64,000 nt of DNA from Apilactobacillus waqarii. Lineage in GTDB: Bacteria > Bacillota > Bacilli > Lactobacillales > Lactobacillaceae. Position numbers and translations under genes: made by a program. Each line of letters begins with the position of its first letter. Position 1 is the stretch's first letter. The notes under the pieces were generated by a model that was not told the origin of the DNA, did not search any database, and saw nothing but the letters and a program-made list of their open reading frames with translations. Location of the stretch: assembly GCF_019061205.1 (NCBI RefSeq), contig NZ_JAHQYH010000002.1, positions 124,001-188,000 of the forward strand, given 5' to 3'. Below, piece after piece: positions 23,914 through 32,896 of the stretch.

Positions 23914-25530
23914 ATGAAGAAGTCACGGATATTATCAATTGTTTTAACCACAGCGTTATTAGGTTTGGTATTAACTGCTTGTGGTAAGAGTCAATCAAGC
24001 AACAAGAAACATTTAAATTGGACAACCAATGCATCAATTTCATCACTTGATCCATCAAAAGCTGTTGACACTAACACTCAACAAGCTGTTTATAATGCTT
24101 TTTCTGGTTTAGTATCGCCAGATGGTAGTAATAAGGTGCGTTTAGCAACCGCTAAGAGCTACCACGTTTCAAAAGATGGTAAGACATACACATTTGAATT
24201 GAAACACACTAAGTGGAGTAACGGCCAAGAATTAACTGCTAAGGATTTCGAATACGGAATCAAACGTAGTGCTGATCCAAAGACTGCCTCACAAGAAGCT
24301 TATTACATGGCAAATATTGAAAATTATACAGCCATCTCTAAGTCACAACTATCACCAGATAAGTTGGGTGTAAAAGCAACTGGCAAGTACAAACTACAAA
24401 TTAAGTTAACTAAGCCACAACCATACTTCTTAAACCTATTAGTATTACCAATCTTCTACCCACAATCAGAAAGTGTTGTTAAGAAATACGGCAAGAGCTA
24501 CGGTACTACAAGTAGCAAAATGCTATACAATGGTGCATTTAAGATTACTAACTGGACTGGTACTAATGATTCATGGACTTTAACCAAGAACAAGGAATAC
24601 TACAATGCTGACAAGACAAAACTAGACAGCGTTAAGTACACAGTTATCAAGGACCCACAAACTGCTCTAAACGAATATCAAAGCGGTAAACTAGACCAAA
24701 CTACTTTAGTTGGTAAACAACAATACAGTAGTTACAAGAACTCAAAGGACTTTCATTTGAGAAAGATTTACAGTGTAAGATACTTAACACTAAGTAACAA
24801 GAACGAACCAGCCTTTAGAAACGTTAACATCAGAAAAGCGCTATCATTAATCATCGATAGAAAAGAATTACTAAACGATGTTTTAGGTAACGGTTCCACT
24901 CAAGCACGTGGAATTGTGCCAGATACTTTGGCATCACGTAACGCTAAGGACTTTAACGACTACGCTAGTGTTCCCGATGCAGTTAACGGTAACGTTGAAC
25001 AAGCTAAGAAGCTATGGAATAAGGGGCTAAGTGAAATCGGTAAGAAGAACTTAACCATCTCCATCAACAGTAACAACGGTGAAGATGCTAAGCCAATCGT
25101 CGAATTCATTCAAAACCAATTCTCCAAGTTACCTGGTCTAAAGGTTAACCTAACATTACTTCCAAACACAGTTGCGACTGCTCGTTTCCTAAGTGGTCAA
25201 TACCAAGTTGCTGTGACAGGTTGGAGCCCATCAATCAGTGATCCAATCTCACCTCTAAACATTAGATATTCAACTAATGCAATGAACACAGCTAAGTGGA
25301 GCAATGCTGAATACGACAAGTTGATTGATAAATCAAATGACGACGATGCATTGAACCCAGCAAAACGCTGGAACGATTTAGTCGACGCCCAAAAGGTATT
25401 ATTAAATGACCAAGGTCTAATTCCTCTATTCCAACCAGCACAAGCTGAACTAATTAAGAGCGATATTCACAATGTGCGTTTCTACGGAAATGGCCCAATC
25501 TGGGACTTCTCTGAAACTTACGTTAAATAA
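23914..25530 (+). CDS. OppA-like peptide-binding lipoprotein, copy 2, under cysteine leader 1
   Basis: The 538-residue lipoprotein has lipobox VLTAC and aligns along its length with copy 1 (SLDPSKAVDT, YTFELKHTKWSNGQELTA, FEYGIKRSADPKTASQ, WSPSISDPISPLN). It is an extracellular solute-binding protein of family 5 with no permease gene nearby. The start at 23914 lies seven bases after AAGGAG; the ATG at 23908 is only one base away from that site. The upstream Cys-codon leader and attenuator predict expression under cysteine limitation, so the ligand is probably a cysteine-containing peptide or similar sulfur compound. Listeria CtaP, an OppA-like protein linked to cysteine uptake, is a known functional precedent. 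Confidence 0.9.
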   Translation: MKKSRILSIVLTTALLGLVLTACGKSQSSNKKHLNWTTNASISSLDPSKAVDTNTQQAVYNAFSGLVSPDGSNKVRLATAKSYHVSKDGKTYTFELKHTKWSNGQELTAKDFEYGIKRSADPKTASQEAYYMANIENYTAISKSQLSPDKLGVKATGKYKLQIKLTKPQPYFLNLLVLPIFYPQSESVVKKYGKSYGTTSSKMLYNGAFKITNWTGTNDSWTLTKNKEYYNADKTKLDSVKYTVIKDPQTALNEYQSGKLDQTTLVGKQQYSSYKNSKDFHLRKIYSVRYLTLSNKNEPAFRNVNIRKALSLIIDRKELLNDVLGNGSTQARGIVPDTLASRNAKDFNDYASVPDAVNGNVEQAKKLWNKGLSEIGKKNLTISINSNNGEDAKPIVEFIQNQFSKLPGLKVNLTLLPNTVATARFLSGQYQVAVTGWSPSISDPISPLNIRYSTNAMNTAKWSNAEYDKLIDKSNDDDALNPAKRWNDLVDAQKVLLNDQGLIPLFQPAQAELIKSDIHNVRFYGNGPIWDFSETYVK

Positions 25531-25535
25531 TTAAT

Positions 25536-25567
25536 AAAAAGGTCATCTTATATCGGATGACCTTTTT
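25536..25567 (+). terminator. Terminator after OppA-like copy 2
   Basis: AAAAGGTCATC pairs with GATGACCTTTT, then Ts. Confidence 0.85.
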
Positions 25568-25644
25568 ATTTTTTAAATTCTAGTTTTTTATAATAATGGT
25601 ATAATTAGGAGATATTAAAGAACGATTAGGGGAATTTAATTATA

Positions 25645-27327
25645 ATGAATCAAAAAAGTAGACTGCATGACTTCTGGCGCAATCATGGAATTGTCATCCT
25701 AATTTTTATGGTCATGTCATTATTAAGTGTCTCAATCATGTGGCACTACAAGTTTATTGTCATGGGATCCGACATGCATTTCCACTGGGAACGCATTTGG
25801 GACTTGCGTGAATCATTAGTTAACAAGAGTCCGTTTCCACTTGTTGCATTAAACCAATATAACCAAACCGGTTCTGCCGTGATGGCGTTATACCCACAGC
25901 TAGGGATGCTACCAATTGCGGTCCTTTCTCTGGTCATCAAGTCATTTATTCCGTTGGTTTATACCGTCTTGATGCTAAGAAACTTCTTCGCGTTGTTGGT
26001 GGCTTACTTTGCGAGTTACAGTTACAACCACAACAAAAAGATTAGTTTTGTTTTCGCTTCCGGATACACATTGGCTGCTACCATTTTGTTCCACGCCGTC
26101 ATCAGTTATGATATCGGTCGCTCATCATCAATGATTTACCTACCACTAATTCTGTTTGGTTTCTTAAACCTATTAGAAAAAAGTGACTGGATTGAATTGA
26201 GTCTTGGAATGAGTGCCATCATTATGTGTCACGTGGTAAATACCGCGATTGCGATTTTCTTCTTAATCGTCATGGCATTGATTAACATCGTTAAACTACT
26301 ACACAAGGATAAGTTAATTGCGCTTGTGAAGGCGGTTGTATTAACCGTGTTACTGACAGCACTATACTGGATTCCGTTTATCATTATCGTCGGAAATAAT
26401 TCGATTAGCTTCCCACCATCGTATTGGAAAGTGACTGGTACCAGTACTTACATCTGGTATCTATCGATTATTCAAAACAGTGTTGGACCATTCTTCAATG
26501 TGATTAATCTATTGGGATTGGTGTTTGGAATTATCTGCTTCAGACGTTTAGGCAAATACTCAAAGCAATTATTATTCGTGGGAATTGGTTTTCTAGTCCT
26601 ATGCAGTAACTTATTCCCATGGGATTTAATCGCTAAGACTGGGATTAACGATTCACTTCAATTCACTTGGCGTCTAAACATCATTCCACAACTAATCTTC
26701 TGCTACATCTTCGCCGAAATTGTCGTGAAGATGTTTAAAAAAGAGACGTTCTCTTGGGCTGCAATCGTTGTCGCAACAATTGCAATTGTCCTACTTCAAC
26801 TCCAAGCACAAACTTCAGTGGTGAACCAAACCAAGAACAGCTTTGAATTGAACCATAAGTTCGTCGAAGATGGTAAGACCTATCGATTGAATAACAATCA
26901 GGATTTCCACAACATGATCTTCAGTAATGTCGGGGTGGTCGATTACTACCCAAGTGCTGCAGTGAAGTACTATGACAACACCAATAATCACATTGCAACC
27001 TATAACGGGAATCAACGACTAAAGGTGAAGTTATTAGGCGATGGAAAATACTCATTTAAAGCCCCGGTTGCAATTAAGAAGATGACCTTGCCATTTTTAC
27101 ACTACAAGGGTATTGCATATGAAGTACTTGTCGATGGTAAGACTGTTAAGACAACCGCCGACAAGCACGCATTACTAACAATTTCCCATCTTTCAGCTGG
27201 TATTCATCACGTCCAAATCATCGTTCATCGAACAAAGAAAGAACTACTTTCATACTTGTTTGCGATTATCGGAATTGTTTTATTAATTGCCGCAGTTGCT
27301 AAGAAATATTTATTAAGAAGAGTTTAA
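25645..27327 (+). CDS. Polytopic GT-C-like membrane protein (PTPS-related/YfhO-like)
   Basis: The 560-residue protein has about ten membrane helices to residue 405, then an extracellular beta-rich domain of about 130 residues, and a final helix (LFAIIGIVLLIAAVA) with a basic tail. The first external loop contains MGSDMHFHWERIWDLRESLV, where an Asp before helix 2 is the typical catalytic feature of GT-C glycosyltransferases. It resembles the membrane proteins annotated as 6-pyruvoyl-tetrahydropterin-synthase-related, thought to add sugars to envelope polymers. Donor and acceptor are unknown. Monocistronic. Confidence 0.65.
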   Translation: MNQKSRLHDFWRNHGIVILIFMVMSLLSVSIMWHYKFIVMGSDMHFHWERIWDLRESLVNKSPFPLVALNQYNQTGSAVMALYPQLGMLPIAVLSLVIKSFIPLVYTVLMLRNFFALLVAYFASYSYNHNKKISFVFASGYTLAATILFHAVISYDIGRSSSMIYLPLILFGFLNLLEKSDWIELSLGMSAIIMCHVVNTAIAIFFLIVMALINIVKLLHKDKLIALVKAVVLTVLLTALYWIPFIIIVGNNSISFPPSYWKVTGTSTYIWYLSIIQNSVGPFFNVINLLGLVFGIICFRRLGKYSKQLLFVGIGFLVLCSNLFPWDLIAKTGINDSLQFTWRLNIIPQLIFCYIFAEIVVKMFKKETFSWAAIVVATIAIVLLQLQAQTSVVNQTKNSFELNHKFVEDGKTYRLNNNQDFHNMIFSNVGVVDYYPSAAVKYYDNTNNHIATYNGNQRLKVKLLGDGKYSFKAPVAIKKMTLPFLHYKGIAYEVLVDGKTVKTTADKHALLTISHLSAGIHHVQIIVHRTKKELLSYLFAIIGIVLLIAAVAKKYLLRRV

Positions 27328-27355
27328 AAAAGCAGCCGCTAATGGCTGCTTTTAT
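27326..27355 (+). terminator. Terminator
   Basis: AGCAGCC pairs with GGCTGCT, followed by TTTATTTT. Confidence 0.8.
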
Positions 27356-27413
27356 TTTGTTTTAACTTAGTATGATAGAATGAACCTATAATTAATTTAA
27401 CGGATGTGATTAA

Positions 27414-28211
27414 ATGTTAAACCAAAAGATTAAGGATAATTGGAAATGGATCTTGATTCCAATCATCTTGATTGCAGAATTGATGATTGATGATTATGTA
27501 ATGCCACATGTTTATAAATTTGTGTTTCATTTACTTTCCTTTAACCTAGTCGAACATTTCTATACTTATCTAAACATCTACAAGATTGTTTCAATTCTGG
27601 TGATTTGTTTATTGAACTACTGGATTATCAAACAAAAGATATTCTTCAAACCCAGTGAGACCAAGGTAGGGTGGTTAGTATTTTTAGTAATCTGTTTTAC
27701 TATCGTGCTTACATGCTTCACACACAAGAACTTCTGGATTGCTTTAGACGTCGGAACAATTGCTGCCTTGCCAGAAGAATTAATGTTTAGGGGAATCATT
27801 TTAGCGTTTGTATTAAAACTAATGACGAGAAAATCGACTAATCAATGGAGAGTCATTACCAGCTTGGTTATCTCTGCGTTGATTTTTGGTGGTTTCCACT
27901 ACATTAACCTTACCAGCCAATCATTTGGCTTTACCTCACTTCAAGTAGTCAATGCAGCCGCATTAGGGATGCTATTAGGTGCTGTGTATATTAAGAGCGG
28001 GACCATCATTGTCCCAATAGCACTTCATTTTATCTATGACTTCTTGGTTACTTTGATTAAGGGAATGTCAGCAACCAACTATACAAGTGTCCAAAGTAAT
28101 CAGTGGATTGGACTATCTATCTATGTCTTGGTTTATTCAATTGTGGCTGTTGAAATTATTAATCACAAGCCATATGATAACAAGATTTTACGAAAGATTA
28201 ATAATGCCTAG
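27414..28211 (+). CDS. CPBP family intramembrane protease, copy A
   Basis: The 265-residue protein has seven to eight membrane helices and the CPBP/Abi (CAAX protease-like) motifs: motif 1 LPEELMFRGIILAF with the catalytic Glu pair, motif 2 FGGFHYINL, and motif 3 PIALHFIYDF. In Lactobacillales such genes are often linked to bacteriocin self-immunity (PlnI-like) or peptide maturation, but no bacteriocin precursor is seen here. It is the first of three CPBP genes in a row; the next is a clear paralog with the same MLNQKI..KWKW start. Start context GGATGTGATTAA. Confidence 0.85.
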   Translation: MLNQKIKDNWKWILIPIILIAELMIDDYVMPHVYKFVFHLLSFNLVEHFYTYLNIYKIVSILVICLLNYWIIKQKIFFKPSETKVGWLVFLVICFTIVLTCFTHKNFWIALDVGTIAALPEELMFRGIILAFVLKLMTRKSTNQWRVITSLVISALIFGGFHYINLTSQSFGFTSLQVVNAAALGMLLGAVYIKSGTIIVPIALHFIYDFLVTLIKGMSATNYTSVQSNQWIGLSIYVLVYSIVAVEIINHKPYDNKILRKINNA

Positions 28212-28311
28212 TACAGTTTATTATTGTAGCAATTTTTTATGTTTAATCGGGTTCATCAAATACATTAAATCATTAAACGTAAACAAAAAATTAAGAACAT
28301 TAAGAATGATT

Positions 28312-28341
28312 AAAAAAAGCCGCTTTTAACGGCTTTTTTTA
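28312..28341 (+). terminator. Terminator between CPBP copies A and B
   Basis: AAAGCCG pairs with CGGCTTT around CTTTTAA, then Ts. The 100 bases before it are AT-rich and may be a decayed 3' end. Confidence 0.8.
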
Positions 28342-28410
28342 TTTAGTAGTAAATTATTATGGTACAATTTGAAAGATTTATTATTCTATTAAATAAATGG
28401 ATGTGGTTAA

Positions 28411-29193
28411 ATGTTAAATCAAAAAATTGAAGAAAAATGGAAATGGATCTTAATTCCAATGTTTATTGTTTTTGAAGTGGTTATTGATAATTTTGTGATG
28501 CAACATATTTATAGATTATTTTTTAATCCTACTGATCATTTTTTACTTTACATTAACTTGTACAAAATTGTATCAATTATTGTAATATGCTTTCTTAACT
28601 ATTTGCTTATCAAACAAAAAATATTTTTTAAACCGAGTGATAAAAAAATAGGTTTGGTATCACTTTTAGTAGTTTGTTTGATTGTTGTAGCTTTTTGTAT
28701 AACTAGTAAAAATTTCTGGATAGCTTTGAACATTGGATCACTTGCTGCGTTATCTGAAGAATTGATGTTTAGAGGGGTTATTTTAGCATTTACCTTAAAA
28801 TTAATGATAAACAAATCAAGTAGTCAATGGAGAACGATACTTGCTTTAATCATTTCTTCATTGTTATTTGGTGCTGTCCACTATTCTAACTTGTCGTTGC
28901 AATCATTTAGTGCTACAACATTTCAAGTGATTCACGCGGCAGCATTTGGAATGATTTTAGGCGCTGTATATATTAAGAGTGGAACCATTATTGCCCCAAT
29001 GGCACTTCATTTCGTTTTTGATTTCTTTTTTGCTATTATTGGTGGCTTGCCCAAAGCAGATTATACACCTCTTCCAAATAGCGAATGGATTGAACTGATT
29101 ATATATGTCTTAGTATACGGAATCATTGCCTTATCAATCGTTATTCACAAGCCATCTAATAACAAACTTTTACCAAAACTTAAGAAAATATAG
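28411..29193 (+). CDS. CPBP family intramembrane protease, copy B
   Basis: The 260-residue protein is closely similar to copy A along its whole length (MLNQKIEEKWKWILIPMF; motif 1 LSEELMFRGVILAF, motif 2 FGAVHYSNL, motif 3 PMALHFVFDF). All catalytic Glu and His positions are present. Base composition is visibly more AT-rich than copy A, so the duplication is not recent or this copy has relaxed codon use. No terminator was seen directly after it. Confidence 0.85.
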   Translation: MLNQKIEEKWKWILIPMFIVFEVVIDNFVMQHIYRLFFNPTDHFLLYINLYKIVSIIVICFLNYLLIKQKIFFKPSDKKIGLVSLLVVCLIVVAFCITSKNFWIALNIGSLAALSEELMFRGVILAFTLKLMINKSSSQWRTILALIISSLLFGAVHYSNLSLQSFSATTFQVIHAAAFGMILGAVYIKSGTIIAPMALHFVFDFFFAIIGGLPKADYTPLPNSEWIELIIYVLVYGIIALSIVIHKPSNNKLLPKLKKI

Positions 29194-29294
29194 CACAGTT
29201 AAATGGTAAAATATCTTTTGATTATTATATAAGTGTATAAAAATCAAGAGTATAAAAATATTTTTTCATTGATAATATCTAGAAAGAAGGATGA

Positions 29295-30002
29295 ATGGTG
29301 CGTAACAGTGACACTTGGAGAACGGACCACCTCTTAAAACGTGGTTTCATTGGTTTTTGCCTAATCTGCATGGTTGCTAGCTCGATTCAGTTTATTCCCG
29401 TTCAATATATTAAATCTAACCAGTTAAACACTAATAATGTTGCTTTAACAATTGAATTCTTTGGTGCTTATATTATTATGTTAAACTTTGCAGTTTATGC
29501 GTATAGAAGGTATGGCAACGGGAATCTGTTTAAGATGTTAAGTCTAAAGGACTATCAACTAACAGCGTTTGCAACTGTGATGGCATTTTTAATTGCCCAA
29601 GCTTATATTTTCATGTTCGATATTTTCTTTCAAGATCGATTTAAAATCGAAGCAACCCAATTCCCTAAAAATTTGTATGACAATACATGGTCGTTATTTT
29701 TGTTAATTATTGGATTCGTTTTATTGTCACCGGTTCTTGAAGAATTGGTATTTCGAGCTTACATCCTAGACGTGGCGTTCTCCGATAATTGGAGATGGTT
29801 AGGCGAGATTGTTTCAGCTTTATTCTATGGTCTGTTCCATATGAGATACCATAATTTATTCTCGTTTATCTTTTTTGCCCAATACGGTTTTTGGATGGCA
29901 TGGTTATATAACCAGACTAGAAACGCTAGGTCATCAATTCTCATGCACATAGTTGTAAATGCGATGACAATATCGATTATTGGATATTATTATTATCATT
30001 AA
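29295..30002 (+). CDS. CPBP family intramembrane protease, divergent copy C
   Basis: The 235-residue protein has six or seven membrane helices with motif 1 LEELVFRAYILDV, motif 2 YGLFHMRYHN and motif 3 SILMHIVVNAM. It is a different CPBP subgroup from copies A and B. The ATG at 29295 is four bases after AAGAAGG and a GTG at 29298 is seven bases after it; the two would differ by one residue. Substrate unknown. Confidence 0.82.
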   Translation: MVRNSDTWRTDHLLKRGFIGFCLICMVASSIQFIPVQYIKSNQLNTNNVALTIEFFGAYIIMLNFAVYAYRRYGNGNLFKMLSLKDYQLTAFATVMAFLIAQAYIFMFDIFFQDRFKIEATQFPKNLYDNTWSLFLLIIGFVLLSPVLEELVFRAYILDVAFSDNWRWLGEIVSALFYGLFHMRYHNLFSFIFFAQYGFWMAWLYNQTRNARSSILMHIVVNAMTISIIGYYYYH

Positions 30003-30035
30003 AAAAGCAATGCTTCTTTGAGGCATTGCTTTTTG
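30001..30035. terminator. Bidirectional terminator
   Basis: AAAAAGCAATGC pairs with GCATTGCTTTTT between copy C and the convergent fumarase gene. Confidence 0.82.
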
Positions 30036-30046
30036 TGTACATTCTT

Positions 30047-31417
30047 TTATTTATTGGGGTGAGTCATGTTTGAAACGTTAACCCACTTATCAAAATCTTT
30101 TTCATCAATATTAAAGTGTTGAGCGGATTCCTTTAGTGTCGTGTTATTTTGTTCAGCCCATTGGGCGATTTTGGCACTCTTTTCGTAACCGATGTGAGGG
30201 CTTAATGCAGTCACTAACATTAGTGAGTTGTTCAATAGTTCGTTGATACGATCGACGTTTACGGTTAGGCCATCGACTAGTTTTTCGGTGAATGACTTGA
30301 TTGATTCGTTCAACAACTCGGTGCTTTCCAAGAAGCTGTCGATGATGATTGGTTTGTAGACGTTCATCTCGAAGTTTCCTTGGCTGTTAGCAAATGTGAT
30401 GGTGGCGTCATTTCCAAAGACCTTTGCGGAGACCATCGTCAATGCTTCGATTTGAGTCGGGTTGACCTTACCTGGCATGATTGATGATCCAGGTTCGTTG
30501 CTTGGAATGTCTAGTTCGTTGTATCCAGCACGAGGTCCGGAAGATAGAAAACGGATGTCGTTTCCAATCTTGATTAAATCAGACGCCAAGGTCTTAAAAA
30601 TACCATGAACTGAGGTGATTTCGGAATGGTCGGCTAGACCGTGGAACTTATTTTCCGCCACCTTATAGTTGGTGTTTTCGTTATGATTGATTGTGTCGAC
30701 TACGTCTTGGTCAAAACCATTCTTGGTGTTAAGTCCAGTTCCGACGGCGGTTCCACCAATTGGTAGTTCAAGTAGCGATTCTTTGATGGCGTTTAGAGTG
30801 ACAACGTCATGTTCTAGAGTTGATTTCCAACCACTGATTTCTTGGCCGACTGTAATGGGGGTAGCATCTTGTAGGTGGGTACGACCAATCTTGATGATTG
30901 ATGCAAACTCAGTTTGCTTCTTATCAAACGATGTGATTAAATCTTCGACGGTCTTAATGACACTATTGGTGGCTTGATATGCTGCCATCATCATGGCAGT
31001 AGGGAAAGTGTCATTTGAGCTCTGTGACTGATTAACGTGATCATTTGGATGAACATGGGCATTTGGATGTAGTTGGTTGGCCAGATTTGCGACTACTTCG
31101 TTGACGTTCATGTTAGTCTGGGTTCCACTTCCGGTTTGGTAAACATGAAGTGGGAAGGCATCCTGATAGTCACCATTGATTAATTTATCGATTGCTTCGT
31201 TGATGGCGATATACTTTTCATCATCTAGTGTCTGATTATTGTGATTAACAAAAGCGACGGCTTTTTTAATCTTCAAAAGTGCATAGATGACTTCCATTGG
31301 CATGGTGCGACCAATGTTAAAATTATGTAGACTACGTTGCGTTTGGGGGCCAAATAAAGCGTCTTTAGGGACTTTGACCTCACCTAATGAATCGTGTTCA
31401 ATGCGAAATTCCATCAT
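30047..31417 (-). CDS. fumC: Fumarate hydratase, class II
   Basis: The 456-residue cytosolic enzyme interconverts fumarate and malate. Class II marks: QTGSGTQTNMNVNEVVANLA, HPNDHVNQSQSSNDTFPTAM, the lyase signature GSSIMPGKVNPTQ (catalytic Ser loop), and IGRTHLQDATPITVGQE. It is iron-independent and homotetrameric in the family. It stands alone; no malic enzyme or fumarate reductase gene is adjacent. Start ATG-ATG follows AAAGGACTTGAT. Malate/fumarate turnover is plausible for a plant-associated lactic acid bacterium. Confidence 0.95.
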   Translation of the reverse strand: MMEFRIEHDSLGEVKVPKDALFGPQTQRSLHNFNIGRTMPMEVIYALLKIKKAVAFVNHNNQTLDDEKYIAINEAIDKLINGDYQDAFPLHVYQTGSGTQTNMNVNEVVANLANQLHPNAHVHPNDHVNQSQSSNDTFPTAMMMAAYQATNSVIKTVEDLITSFDKKQTEFASIIKIGRTHLQDATPITVGQEISGWKSTLEHDVVTLNAIKESLLELPIGGTAVGTGLNTKNGFDQDVVDTINHNENTNYKVAENKFHGLADHSEITSVHGIFKTLASDLIKIGNDIRFLSSGPRAGYNELDIPSNEPGSSIMPGKVNPTQIEALTMVSAKVFGNDATITFANSQGNFEMNVYKPIIIDSFLESTELLNESIKSFTEKLVDGLTVNVDRINELLNNSLMLVTALSPHIGYEKSAKIAQWAEQNNTTLKESAQHFNIDEKDFDKWVNVSNMTHPNK

Positions 31418-31537
31418 ATCAAGTCCTTTTATTAGAATATACGATAATTATAGCCATTTTCCTTAGCTCTTACTACCGAAAACATTACCCAAATGATACA
31501 ATAGAATATACATATTATGTAGGAGTAGCAATATATC

Positions 31538-31930
31538 ATGCATATTGACTTAAGATTTTTTATCGCAGAACTACTTGTCTTATGGGTGCCACTATCCATT
31601 GTAGTTTTGGCATCAGAATTGCTGAAATTCAACTGGTTGCTAACTGGATTGTTGTTGCTATTGGTATACTTCTTGGTAGTCTTGCTTAACAGGACCAACA
31701 AGGTGATTTACTTTCTTTTTCACGTGCAAAAGCAATCAAGTAACCAATTGTTAGAATCAATCGTCTTCTTTTTGGTGCTGTTAATATCAGTGGTTCTGTC
31801 AGTAAAACTGTTTGACGATTCTGCGGTCGGAATTATTGTGTTTATGTTGATCAGCATTCTAGCTGGTTCTGTCGTTATCGACGCAAAAATAACCACAGAT
31901 AGTTTCAAAAATAAAAATAAAAAAATTTAA
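31538..31930 (+). CDS. Hypothetical four-span membrane protein
   Basis: The 130-residue protein has four hydrophobic segments (about residues 5-25, 31-50, 73-90 and 94-112) and a basic C-terminal tail. Start supported by TAGGAG. No family recognised. Divergent from fumarase. Confidence 0.6.
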   Translation: MHIDLRFFIAELLVLWVPLSIVVLASELLKFNWLLTGLLLLLVYFLVVLLNRTNKVIYFLFHVQKQSSNQLLESIVFFLVLLISVVLSVKLFDDSAVGIIVFMLISILAGSVVIDAKITTDSFKNKNKKI

Positions 31931-31939
31931 TATTTAATT

Positions 31940-31959
31940 ATTACCGTAATTTCGGTAAT
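31940..31959. promoter_or_regulatory. Short dyad upstream of pnuC
   Basis: ATTACCG and CGGTAAT separated by six bases. No T-run follows, so it is an operator-like or weak terminator dyad between the hypothetical membrane protein and pnuC. Confidence 0.35.
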
Positions 31960-32013
31960 TTGACCCTTATCTCGACTTTTGGGACCCTTGCAAAAAATAT
32001 TGAGCATGGTAGT

Positions 32014-32050
32014 ATATATAGTGTTGTTTTTAAGAACGAACACTATATAT
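32014..32050. promoter_or_regulatory. Perfect inverted repeat in the pnuC promoter region
   Basis: ATATATAGTGTT (32014-32025) and AACACTATATAT (32039-32050) are perfect 12-base arms 13 bases apart. They lie directly over and after a TAGTAT -10-like box (with TTGCAA 16 bases upstream), 52 bases before the pnuC start. A vitamin-responsive repressor of NAD metabolism would be a natural ligand-controlled partner, but no such regulator is encoded in the window. Confidence 0.5.
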
Positions 32051-32101
32051 TGTATGCATACATATTTTAGGTTCCAAATATAGAGATAGGGGTTTTTCAT
32101 T

Positions 32102-32854
32102 GTGTCAGCTTATTTTAAATTTTTGGCCCACCAACTAAAGGGTTGGCCACAACAAAATTACTACTTATTCTTCTTTAGTTTAGGTGCTCAAGTTATGACA
32201 TTGGTAAATGCACCAATTACATGGCTTTCAATTTTAACTTTCATCGGTACTACTTTAGGGGTACTATGTGTTCTTGCAATTAACGCTGCTAAGTCAGTTA
32301 ACGGGGTGTTGGGAATTCTATCAGCAATCTGTTTCATCATTGTTGGTTTCTCAGCAAAGAACTACTTAAGTATCGGTGAACAATTAGCATACGTTATTAC
32401 ATTAGATATTCCAGTTCTATTAAGTACTGACTGGAACGTTAACATGGTTTCTAAGATCAGAAAGTTCACTGCTAAGAGTTGGGCAATTTCAATTATCTTC
32501 ACTCTAGCCGTTTACTTAATTTCTGGTTTCGCAATCAAAGCACTTACTAACGAACCACGTCCATTCTACGATGCCTTTAGTTTTGCTGTTTGTTTAACTG
32601 CCGGAATCATCTGTTTCCTACGTTACAACAACCAATACTTCTGGTGGTTAGCTTCAGGTCTAGCCCAAGTTGTTTTATGGTTCATCACTTTCAGAGAAGG
32701 ATCAGCAACTCTTGCTATGTTTGTTAACTCAGCAATTTACGTTGCCAACGATATCTTAGCCTTCACTGTTTCACCATGGTTCAATGAACGCGAAAAGAAA
32801 CGTTTAATGAAGGAAGAACAAGCTTACGCTGAAAAAGTGGAAGCTGACGCTTAA
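32102..32854 (+). CDS. pnuC: PnuC-type nicotinamide riboside/mononucleotide transporter
   Basis: The 250-residue membrane protein has seven hydrophobic segments and the PnuC layout with an early TWLSILTFIGTTLGVL helix and the conserved aromatic/Asn-rich binding region RYNNQYFWWLASGLAQVVLW. It takes up NAD precursors by facilitated diffusion, with trapping by phosphorylation. GTG start after GAGATAGGGGTTTTTCATT. A perfect inverted repeat in its promoter suggests repression by an NAD-precursor sensor. Monocistronic. Confidence 0.88.
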   Translation: MSAYFKFLAHQLKGWPQQNYYLFFFSLGAQVMTLVNAPITWLSILTFIGTTLGVLCVLAINAAKSVNGVLGILSAICFIIVGFSAKNYLSIGEQLAYVITLDIPVLLSTDWNVNMVSKIRKFTAKSWAISIIFTLAVYLISGFAIKALTNEPRPFYDAFSFAVCLTAGIICFLRYNNQYFWWLASGLAQVVLWFITFREGSATLAMFVNSAIYVANDILAFTVSPWFNEREKKRLMKEEQAYAEKVEADA

Positions 32855-32863
32855 TAATCACAT

Positions 32864-32895
32864 AAAAAAAGCTACCAATAATTGGTAGCTTTTTT
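32864..32895. terminator. Bidirectional terminator
   Basis: AAAAGCTACCAAT pairs with ATTGGTAGCTTTT between convergent genes. Confidence 0.85.
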
Positions 32896-32896
32896 A

